Origin: Cylicocyclus nassatus
Taxonomy: Eukaryota > Nematoda > Chromadorea > Rhabditida > Strongylidae
Direction: 5' to 3'
DNA: 64,000 nt
Assembly (NCBI GenBank): GCA_958299035.1
Contig: CATQJL010000001.1
Coordinates: 77,335,594 to 77,399,593 of the forward strand
The position numbers and the translations under genes are program-made. Of this stretch, positions 26,156 through 37,100 are shown piece by piece (the first letter of the stretch is position 1; the number at the start of each line of letters is the position of its first letter). Below the pieces are notes generated by a model. It did not search any database and was not told the DNA's origin. It saw nothing but the letters and a program-made list of their open reading frames with translations.

Positions 26156-29100
26156 TCACTCGTAAGCCTTGACACTCGCTCGTAGGCCTTGACACTCGCT
26201 CGTAGGCCTTGACACTCGCTCGTAGGCCTTGACACTCGCTCGTAGGCCTTGACACTCGCTCGTAGGCCTTGACACTCACTCGTAGGCCTTGACACTCACT
26301 CGTGGGCCTTGACACTCGCTCGTAGGCCTTGACACTCACTCGTAGGCCTTGACACTCATTCGTAGGCCTTGACACTCGCTCGTAGGCCTTGACACTCGCT
26401 CGTAGGCCTTGACACTCGCTCGTAGGCCTTGACACTCGCTCGTAGGCCTTGACACTCACCCGTAGGCCTTGACACTCGCTCGTAGGCCTTGACACTCACT
26501 CGTAGGCCTTGACACTCACTCGTAAGCCTTGACACTCGCTCGTAGGCCTTGACACTCACTCGTAGGCCTTGACACTCGCTCGTAGGCCTTGACACTCGCT
26601 CGTAGGCCTTGACACTCGCTCGTAGGCCTTGACACTCACTCGTAGGCCTTGACACTCGCTCGTAGGCCTTGACACTCACTCGTAAGCCTTGACACTCGCT
26701 TGTAGGCCTTGACACTCGCTCGTAGGCCTTGACACTCATTCGTAGGCCTTGACACTCGCTCGTAGGCCTTGACACTCACTCGTAAGCTTTGACACTCGCT
26801 CGTAGGCCTTGACACTCGCTCGTAGGCCTTGACACTCGCTCGTAGGCTTTGACACTCACTCGTAGGCCTTGACACTCGCTCGTAGGCCTTGACACTCGCT
26901 CGTAGGCCTTGACACTCACTCGTAGGCCTTGACACTCGCTCGTAGGCCTTGACACTCGCTTGTAGGCCTTGACACTCGCTCGTAGGCCTTGACACTCGCT
27001 CGTAGGCCTTGACACTCACTCGTAAGCCTTGACACTCGCTTGTAGGCCTTGACACTCATTCGTAGGCCTTGACACTCATTCGTAGGCCTTGACACTCGCT
27101 CGTAGGCCTTGACACTCACTCGTAGGCTTTGACACTCACTCGTAGGCCTTGACACTCGCTCGTAGGCCTTGACACTCACTCGTGGGCCTTGACACTCGCT
27201 CGTAGGCCTTGACACTCACTCGTAGGCCTTGACACTCATTCGTAGGCCTTGACACTCGCTCGTAGGCCTTGACACTCGCTCGTAGGCCTTGACACTCGCT
27301 CGTAGGCCTTGACACTCGCTCGTAGGCCTTGACACTCACCCGTAGGCCTTGACACTCGCTCGTAGGCCTTGACACTCACTCGTAGGCCTTGACACTCACT
27401 CGTAAGCCTTGACACTCGCTCGTAGGCCTTGACACTCACTCGTAGGCCTTGACACTCATTCGTAGGCCTTGACACTCACTCGTAGGCTTTGACACTCGCT
27501 CGTAGGCCTTGACACTCGCTCGTAGGCCTTGACACTCGCTCGTAGGCCTTGACACTCACTCGTAGGCCTTGACACTCGCTCGTAGGCCTTGACACTCGCT
27601 CGTAGGCCTTGACACTCGCTCGTAGGCCTTGACACTCGCTCGTAGGCTTTGACACTCACTCGTAGGCCTTGACACTCGCTCGTAGGCCTTGACACTCGCT
27701 CGTAGGCCTTGACACTCACTCGTAGGCCTTGACACTCACTCGTAGGCCTTGACACTCGCTCGTAAGCCTTGACACTCACCCGTAGGCCTTGACACTCGCT
27801 CGTAGGCCTTGACACTCACTCGTAGGCCTTGACACTCGCTCGTAGGCCTTGACACTCGCTCGTAGGCCTTGACACTCACTCGTAAGCCTTGACACTCACT
27901 CGTAAGCCTTGACACTCGCTCGTAGGCCTTGACACTCATTCGTAGGCCTTGACACTCGCTCGTAGGCCTTGACACTCGCTCGTAGGCCTTGACACTCGCT
28001 CGTAGGCCTTGACACTCACACGTAAGCCTTGACACTCGCTCGTAAGCCTTGACACTCGCTCGTAGGCCTTGACACTCGCTCGTAGGCCTTGAAACTCGCT
28101 CGTAGGCCTTGACACTCACACGTAAGCCTTGACACTCGCTCGTAAGCCTTGACACTCGCTCGTAGGCCTTGACACTCGCTCGTAGGCCTTGAAACTCGCT
28201 CGTAAGCCTTGACACTCGCTCGTAGGCCTTGACACTCGCTCGTAGGCCTTGACACTCGCTCGTTGGCCTTGACACTCACTCGTAGGCCTTGACACTCACT
28301 CGTAAGCCTTGACACTCGCTCGTAGGCCTTGACACTCACTCGTAGGCTTTGACACTCACTCGTAGGCCTTGACACTCGCTCGTAGGCCTTGACACTCGCT
28401 CGTAGGCCTTGACACTCGCTCGTAGGCCTTGACACTCGCTCGTAGGCCTTGACACTCGCTCGTAGGCCTTGACACTCACTCGTAGGCCTTGACACTCATT
28501 CGTAGGCCTTGACACTCGCTCGTAGGCCTTGACACTCGCTCGTAGGCCTTGACACTCGCTCGTAGGCCTTGACACTCGCTCGTAGGCCTTGACACTCACC
28601 CGTAGGCCTTGACACTCGCTCGTAGGCCTTGACACTCACTCGTAGGCCTTGACACTCACTCGTAAGCCTTGACACTCGCTCGTAGGCCTTGACACTCACT
28701 CGTAGGCCTTGACACTCGCTCGTAGGCCTTGACACTCGCTCGTAGGCCTTGACACTCGCTCGTAGGCCTTGACACTCACTCGTAGGCCTTGACACTCGCT
28801 CGTAGGCCTTGACACTCACTCGTAAGCCTTGACACTCGCTTGTAGGCCTTGACACTCATTCGTAGGCCTTGACACTCATTCGTAGGCCTTGACACTCGCT
28901 CGTAGGCCTTGACACTCACTCGTAGGCTTTGACACTCACTCGTAGGCCTTGACACTCGCTCGTAGGCCTTGACACTCACTCGTGGGCCTTGACACTCGCT
29001 CGTAGGCCTTGACACTCACTCGTAGGCCTTGACACTCATTCGTAGGCCTTGACACTCGCTCGTAGGCCTTGACACTCGCTCGTAGGCCTTGACACTCGCT

Positions 29101-32100
29101 CGTAGGCCTTGACACTCGCTCGTAGGCCTTGACACTCACCCGTAGGCCTTGACACTCGCTCGTAGGCCTTGACACTCACTCGTAGGCCTTGACACTCACT
29201 CGTAAGCCTTGACACTCGCTCGTAGGCCTTGACACTCACTCGTAGGCTTTGACACTCGCTCGTAGGCCTTGACACTCGCTCGTAGGCCTTGACACTCGCT
29301 CGTAGGCCTTGACACTCACTCGTAGGCCTTGACACTCGCTCGTAGGCCTTGACACTCGCTCGTAGGCCTTGACACTCGCTCGTAGGCCTTGACACTCGCT
29401 CGTAGGCTTTGACACTCACTCGTAGGCCTTGACACTCGCTCGTAGGCCTTGACACTCGCTCGTAGGCCTTGACACTCACTCGTAAGCCTTGACACTCGCT
29501 TGTAGGCCTTGACACTCATTCGTAGGCCTTGACACTCATTCGTAGGCCTTGACACTCGCTCGTAGGCCTTGACACTCACTCGTAGGCTTTGACACTCACT
29601 CGTAGGCCTTGACACTCGCTCGTAGGCCTTGACACTCACTCGTGGGCCTTGACACTCGCTCGAAGGCCTTGACACTCACTCGTAGGCCTTGACACTCATT
29701 CGTAGGCCTTGACACTCGCTCGTAGGCCTTGACACTCGCTCGTAGGCCTTGACACTCGCTCGTAGGCCTTGACACTCGCTCGTAGGCCTTGACACTCACC
29801 CGTAGGCCTTGACACTCGCTCGTAGGCCTTGACACTCACTCGTAGGCCTTGACACTCACTCGTAAGCCTTGACACTCGCTCGTAGGCCTTGACACTCACT
29901 CGTAGGCCTTGACACTCATTCGTAGGCCTTGACACTCACTCGTAGGCTTTGACACTCGCTCGTAGGCCTTGACACTCGCTCGTAGGCCTTGACACTCGCT
30001 CGTAGGCCTTGACACTCACTCGTAGGCCTTGACACTCGCTCGTAGGCCTTGACACTCGCTCGTAGGCCTTGACACTCGCTCGTAGGCTTTGACACTCACT
30101 CGTAGGCCTTGACACTCGCTCGTAGGCCTTGACACTCGCTCGTAGGCCTTGACACTCACTCGTAGGCCTTGACACTCACTCGTAGGCCTTGACAATCGCT
30201 CGTAGGCCTTGACACTCGCTCGTAGGCCTTGACACTCGCTCGTAGGCCTTGACACTCACTCGTAGGCCTTGACACTCGCTCGTAGGCCTTGACACTCGCT
30301 CGTAGGCCTTGACACTCGCTCGTAGGCCTTGACACTCACTCGTAGGCCTTGACACTCGCTCGTGGGCCTTGACACTCGCTCGTAGGCCTTGACACTCGCT
30401 CGTAGGCCTTGACACTCGCTCGTAGGCCTTGACACTCGCTCGTAGGCCTTGACACTCGCTCGTAGGCCTTGACACTCACTCGTAGGCCTTGACACTCGCT
30501 CGTAGGCCTTGACACTCGCTCGTAGGCCTTGACACTCGCTCGTAGGCCTTGACACTCACTCGTAGGCCTTGACACTCGCTCGTAGGCCTTGACACTCACT
30601 CGTAAGCCTTGACACTCGCTTGTAGGCCTTGACACTCATTCGTAGGCCTTGACACTCATTCGTAGGCCTTGACACTCGCTCGTAGGCCTTGACACTCACT
30701 CGTAGGCTTTGACACTCACTCGTAGGCCTTGACACTCGCTCGTAGGCCTTGACACTCACTCGTGGGCCTTGACACTCGCTCGTAGGCCTTGACACTCACT
30801 CGTAGGCCTTGACACTCATTCGTAGGCCTTGACACTCGCTCGTAGGCCTTGACACTCGCTCGTAGGCCTTGACACTCGCTCGTAGGCCTTGACACTCGCT
30901 CGTAGGCCTTGACACTCACCCGTAGGCCTTGACACTCGCTCGTAGGCCTTGACACTCACTCGTAGGCCTTGACACTCACTCGTAAGCCTTGACACTCGCT
31001 CGTAGGCCTTGACACTCACTCGTAGGCCTTGACACTCATTCGTAGGCCTTGACACTCACTCGTAGGCTTTGACACTCGCTCGTAGGCCTTGACACTCGCT
31101 CGTAGGCCTTGACACTCGCTCGTAGGCCTTGACACTCACTCGTAGGCCTTGACACTCGCTCGTAGGCCTTGACACTCGCTCGTAGGCCTTGACACTCGCT
31201 CGTAGGCCTTGACACTCGCTCGTAGGCTTTGACACTCACTCGTAGGCCTTGACACTCGCTCGTAGGCCTTGACACTCGCTCGTAGGCCTTGACACTCACT
31301 CGTAGGCCTTGACACTCACTCGTAGGCCTTGACAATCGCTCGTAGGCCTTGACACTCGCTCGTAGGCCTTGACACTCGCTCGTAGGCCTTGACACTCACT
31401 CGTAGGCCTTGACACTCGCTCGTAGGCCTTGACACTCGCTCGTAGGCCTTGACACTCGCTCGTAGGCCTTGACACTCACTCGTAGGCCTTGACACTCGCT
31501 CGTGGGCCTTGACACTCGCTCGTAGGCCTTGACACTCGCTCGTAGGCCTTGACACTCGCTCGTAGGCCTTGACACTCGCTCGTAGGCCTTGACACTCGCT
31601 CGTAGGCCTTGACACTCGCTCGTAGGCCTTGACACTCACTCGTAAGCCTTGACACTCGCTCGTAGGCCTTGACACTCGCTCGTAGGCCTTGACACTCGCT
31701 CGTAGGCCTTGACACTCGCTCGTAGGCCTTGACACTCGCTCGTAGGCCTTGACACTCGCTCGTAGGCCTTGACACTCACTCGTAGGCCTTGACACTCACT
31801 CGTAGGCCTTGACAATCGCTCGTAGGCCTTGACACTCGCTCGTAGGCCTTGACACTCGCTCGTAGGCCTTGACACTCACTCGTAGGCCATGACACTCGCT
31901 CGTAGGCCTTGACACTCGCTCGTAGGCCTTGACACTCGCTCGTAGGCCTTGACACTCGCTCGTAGGCTTTGACACTCGCTCGTAGGCTTTGACACTCGCT
32001 CGTAGGCCTTGACACTCATTCGTAGGCCTTGACACTCGCTCGTAGGCCTTGACACTCGCTCGTAGGCCTTGACACTCGCTCGTAGGCCTTGACACTCGCT

Positions 32101-33717
32101 CGTAGGCCTCGACACTCGCTCGTAGGCCTTGACACTCGCTCGTAGGCCTTGACACTCACTCGTAAGCCTTGACACTCGCTCGTAGGCCTTGACACTCGCT
32201 CGTAGGCCTTGACACTCGCTCGTAGGCTTTGACACTCACTCGTAGGCCTTGACACTCGCTCGTAGGCCTTGACACTCGCTCGTAGGCCTTGACACTCACT
32301 CGTAGGCCTTGACACTCACTCGTAGGCCTTGACAATCGCTCGTAGGCCTTGACACTCGCTCGTAGGCCTTGACACTCGCTCGTAGGCCTTGACACTCACT
32401 CGTAGGCCTTGACACTCGCTCGTAGGCCTTGACACTCGCTCGTAGGCCTTGACACTCGCTCGTAGGCCTTGACACTCACTCGTAGGCCTTGACACTCGCT
32501 CGTGGGCCTTGACACTCGCTCGTAGGCCTTGACACTCGCTCGTAGGCCTTGACACTCGCTCGTAGGCCTTGACACTCGCTCGTAGGCCTTGACACTCGCT
32601 CGTAGGCCTTGACACTCACTCGTAGGCCTTGACACTCGCTCGTAGGCCTTGACACTCGCTCGTAGGCCTTGACACTCGCTCGTAGGCCTTGACACTCACT
32701 CGTAGGCCTTGACACTCGCTCGTAGGCCTTGACACTCACTCGTAAGCCTTGACACTCGCTTGTAGGCCTTGACACTCATTCGTAGGCCTTGACACTCATT
32801 CGTAGGCCTTGACACTCGCTCGTAGGCCTTGACACTCACTCGTAGGCTTTGACACTCACTCGTAGGCCTTGACACTCGCTCGTAGGCCTTGACACTCACT
32901 CGTGGGCCTTGACACTCGCTCGTAGGCCTTGACACTCACTCGTAGGCCTTGACACTCATTCGTAGGCCTTGACACTCGCTCGTAGGCCTTGACACTCGCT
33001 CGTAGGCCTTGACACTCGCTCGTAGGCCTTGACACTCGCTCGTAGGCCTTGACACTCACCCGTAGGCCTTGACACTCGCTCGTAGGCCTTGACACTCACT
33101 CGTAGGCCTTGACACTCACTCGTAAGCCTTGACACTCGCTCGTAGGCCTTGACACTCACTCGTAGGCCTTGACACTCATTCGTAGGCCTTGACACTCACT
33201 CGTAGGCTTTGACACTCGCTCGTAGGCCTTGACACTCGCTCGTAGGCCTTGACACTCGCTCGTAGGCCTTGACACTCACTCGTAGGCCTTGACACTCGCT
33301 CGTAGGCCTTGACACTCGCTCGTAGGCCTTGACACTCGCTCGTAGGCCTTGACACTCGCTCGTAGGCTTTGACACTCACTCGTAGGCCTTGACACTCGCT
33401 CGTAGGCCTTGACACTCGCTCGTAGGCCTTGACACTCACTCGTAGGCCTTGACACTCACTCGTAGGCCTTGACAATCGCTCGTAGGCCTTGACACTCGCT
33501 CGTAGGCCTTGACACTCGCTCGTAGGCCTTGACACTCACTCGTAGGCCTTGACACTCGCTCGTAGGCCTTGACACTCGCTCGTAGGCCTTGACACTCGCT
33601 CGTAGGCCTTGACACTCACTCGTAGGCCTTGACACTCGCTCGTGGGCCTTGACACTCGCTCGTAGGCCTTGACACTCGCTCGTAGGCCTTGACACTCGCT
33701 CGTAGGCCTTGACACTC

Positions 33718-33743
33718 AAGCAGTGGTATCAACGCAGAGTACT
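33718..33743 (+). other. Synthetic SMART-type PCR adapter, copy 1 (26 bases, contamination)
   Basis: These 26 bases begin AAGCAGTGGTATC and end GCAGAGTACT. They share nothing with the satellite, and I recognise them as the SMART II-type oligonucleotide used in cDNA kits and as the PCR adapter of amplified low-input long-read libraries. The left neighbour is a monomer broken after GGCCTTGACACTC (33705-33717); the right neighbour resumes at GCCTTGACA (33744). Against the 2140-bp paralogue the adapter stands in for 28 bases, leaving the register 2 bp short until the 22-bp unit at 33823. It should be masked as vector/adapter. On the minus strand it produces short non-satellite peptides that have no biological meaning. 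Confidence 0.96.
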
Positions 33744-33822
33744 GCCTTGACACTCGCTCGTAGGCCTTGACACTCACTCGTAAGCCTTGACACTCGCTCG
33801 TAGGCCTTGACACTCGCTCGTA

Positions 33823-33844
33823 GGCCTTGACACACTCGCTCGTA
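33823..33844. repeat. 22-bp monomer with an extra AC
   Basis: This unit reads GACACACTCG where others read GACACTCG. The 2-bp gain exactly cancels the 2-bp deficit left by adapter 1, 80 bp upstream. The aligned paralogue at about 31685-31704 is a normal 20-bp unit. The compensation suggests a local consensus or alignment artefact at the same join. Confidence 0.8.
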
Positions 33845-34155
33845 GGCCTTGACACTCGCTCGTAGGCCTTGACACTCGCTCGTAGGCCTTGACACTCGCT
33901 CGTAGGCCTTGACACTCACTCGTAGGCCTTGACACTCACTCGTAGGCCTTGACAATCGCTCGTAGGCCTTGACACTCGCTCGTAGGCCTTGACACTCGCT
34001 CGTAGGCCTTGACACTCACTCGTAGGCCATGACACTCGCTCGTAGGCCTTGACACTCGCTCGTAGGCCTTGACACTCGCTCGTAGGCCTTGACACTCGCT
34101 CGTAGGCTTTGACACTCGCTCGTAGGCTTTGACACTCGCTCGTAGGCCTTGACAC

Positions 34156-37100
34156 TCATTCGTAGGCCTTGACACTCGCTCGTAGGCCTTGACACTCGCT
34201 CGTAGGCCTTGACACTCGCTCGTAGGCCTTGACACTCGCTCGTAGGCCTCGACACTCGCTCGTAGGCCTTGACACTCGCTCGTAGGCCTTGACACTCACT
34301 CGTAAGCCTTGACACTCGCTCGTAGGCCTTGACACTCGCTCGTAGGCCTTGACACTCGCTCGTAGGCCTTGACACTCGCTCGTAGGCCTTGACACTCGCT
34401 CGTAGGCCTTGACACTCACTCGTAGGCCTTGACACTCGCTCGTAGGCCTTGACACTCACTCGTAAGCCTTGACACTCGCTCGTAGGCCTTGACACTCATT
34501 CGTAGGCCTTGACACTCGCTCGTAGGCCTTGACACTCGCTCGTAGGCCTTGACACTCGCTCGTAGGCCTTGACACTCACCCGTAGGCCTTGACACTCGCT
34601 CGTAGGCCTTGACACTCACTCGTAAGCCTTGACACTCGCTCGTAGGCCTTGACACTCATTCGTAGGCCTTGACACTCGCTCGTAGGCCTTGACACTCGCT
34701 CGTAGGCCTTGACACTCGCTCGTAGGCCTTGACACTCACCCGTAAGCCTTGACACTCGCTCGTAGGCCTTGACACTCACTCGTAGGCCTTGACACTCGCT
34801 CGTAGGCCTTGACACTCACTCGTAAGCCTTGACACTCGCTCGTAGGCCTTGACACTCATTCGTAGGCCTTGACACTCGCTCGTAGGCCTTGACACTCGCT
34901 CGTAGGCCTTGACACTCGCTCGTAGGCCTTGACACTCACCCGTAGGCCTTGACACTCGCTCGTAGGCCTTGACACTCACTCGTAAGCCTTGACACTCGCT
35001 CGTAGGCCTTGACACTCATTCGTAGGCCTTGACACTCGCTCGTAGGCCTTGACACTCGCTCGTAGGCCTTGACACTCGCTCGTAGGCCTTGACACTCGCT
35101 CGTAGGCCTTGACACTCACTCGTAAGCCTTGACACTCGCTCGTAGGCCTTGACACTCGCTCGTAGGCCTTGACACTCGCTCGTAGGCCTTGACACTCGCT
35201 CGTAGGCCTTGACACTCGCTCGTAGGCCTTGACACTCGCTCGTAGGCCTTGACACTCACTCGTAAGCCTTGACACTCGCTCGTAGGCCTTGACACTCGCT
35301 CGTAGGCCTTGACACTCGCTCGTAGGCCTTGACACTCGCTCGTAGGCCTTGACACTCGCTCGTAGGCCTTGACACTCGCTCGTAGGCCTTGACACTCGCT
35401 CGTAGGCCTTGACACTCGCTCGTAGGCCTTGACACTCGCTCGTAGGCCTTGACACTCACTCGTAGGCCTTGACACTCGCTCGTAGGCCTTGACACTCGCT
35501 CGTAGGCCTTGACACTCGCTCGTAGGCCTTGACACTCGCTCGTAGGCTTTGACACTCACTCGTAGGCCTTGGCACTCGCTCGTAGGCCTTGACACTCGCT
35601 CGTAGGACTTGACACTCACTCGTAGGCCTTGACACTCACTCGTAGGCCTTGACAATCGCTCGTAGGCCTTGACACTCGCTCGTAGGCCTTGACACTCGCT
35701 CGTAGGCCTTGACACTCACTCGTAGGCCTTGACACTCGCTCGTAGGCCTTGACACTCGCTCGTAGGCCTTGACACTCGCTCGTAGGCCTTGACACTCACT
35801 CGTAGGCCTTGACACTCGCTCGTGGGCCTTGACACTCGCTCGTAGGCCTTGACACTCGCTCGTAGGCCTTGACACTCGCTCGTAGGCCTTGACACTCGCT
35901 CGTAGGCTTTGACACTCGCTCGTAGGCTTTGACACTCGCTCGTAGGCCTTGACACTCATTCGTAGGCCTTGACACTCGCTCGTAGGCCTTGACACTCGCT
36001 CGTAGGCCTTGAGACTCGCTCGTAGGCCTTGACACTCGCTCGTAGGCCTCGACACTCGCTCGTAGGCCTTGACACTCGCTCGTAGGCCTTGACACTCACT
36101 CGTAAGCCTTGACACTCGCTCGTAGGCCTTGACACTCGCTCGTAGGCCTTGACACTCGCTCGTAGGCCTTGACACTCGCTCGTAGGCCTTGACACTCGCT
36201 CGTAGGCCTTGACACTCACTCGTAGGCCTTGACACTCGCTCGTAGGCCTTGACACTCACTCGTAAGCCTTGACACTCGCTCGTAGGCCTTGACACTCATT
36301 CGTAGGCCTTGACACTCGCTCGTAGGCCTTGACACTCGCTCGTAGGCCTTGACACTCGCTCGTAGGCCTTGACACTCACCCGTAAGCCTTGACACTCGCT
36401 CGTAGGCCTTGACACTCGCTCGTAGGCCTTGACACTCGCTCGTAGGCCTTGACACTCGCTCGTAGGCCTCGACACTCGCTCGTAGGCCTTGACACTCGCT
36501 CGTAGGCCTTGACACTCACTCGTAAGCCTTGACACTCGCTCGTAGGCCTTGACACTCGCTCGTAGGCCTTGACACTCGCTCGTAGGCCTTGACACTCGCT
36601 CGTAGGCCTTGACACTCGCTCGTAGGCCTTGACACTCACTCGTAGGCCTTGACACTCGCTCGTAGGCCTTGACACTCACTCGTAAGCCTTGACACTCGCT
36701 CGTAGGCCTTGACACTCATTCGTAGGCCTTGACACTCGCTCGTAGGCCTTGACACTCGCTCGTAGGCCTTGACACTCGCTCGTAGGCCTTGACACTCACC
36801 CGTAGGCCTTGACACTCGCTCGTAGGCCTTGACACTCACTCGTAAGCCTTGACACTCGCTCGTAGGCCTTGACACTCATTCGTAGGCCTTGACACTCGCT
36901 CGTAGGCCTTGACACTCGCTCGTAGGCCTTGACACTCGCTCGTAGGCCTTGACACTCACCCGTAGGCCTTGACACTCGCTCGTAGGCCTTGACACTCACT
37001 CGTAAGCCTTGACACTCGCTCGTAGGCCTTGACACTCATTCGTAGGCCTTGACACTCGCTCGTAGGCCTTGACACTCGCTCGTAGGCCTTGACACTCGCT

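Larger units (their letters stand above)
1385..33704. repeat. Register-perfect satellite block, 1,616 monomers
   Basis: From 1385 every monomer start falls on the same position modulo 20 until 33705, so there is no net gain or loss of a base over 32,320 bp. Substitution variants are frequent and are arranged in repeated orders, which shows that amplification copied long runs of monomers and not single ones. Typical variants are P14 A followed by P1 A, P14 A with P15 T, P14 A with P16 C, P4 T, P9 A (from about 560 to 28,200), P18 T and P20 G. A subregion at about 17,600-19,600 is richer in P11 A and P6 C and resembles the block at 30-38 kb more than its neighbours. Confidence 0.93.
30016..34360. 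repeat. 2140-bp tandem duplication; adapter 1 lies in the second copy
   Basis: The variant order at 30016-32220 repeats at 32156-34360. Matching markers are P11-A monomers at 30191 and 32331, 31331 and 33471, and 31811 and 33951. Others are the P5-A monomer (GGCCATGACA) at 31885 and 34025 and the P6-C monomer at 32105 and 34245, all at 2140 bp. The alignment gives a template for what should stand where adapter 1 is now. Copy 1 shows ordinary satellite at 31578-31605, and copy 2 shows the adapter at 33718-33743. Homology ends after about 32,220 and 34,360. Confidence 0.88.

Noticed and set aside
33616..34015. Non-repeat peptides (such as VLCVDTTA) in minus-strand frames near 33.7 and 61.2 kb
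   Set aside because: They are translations of the reverse complement of the synthetic adapter.
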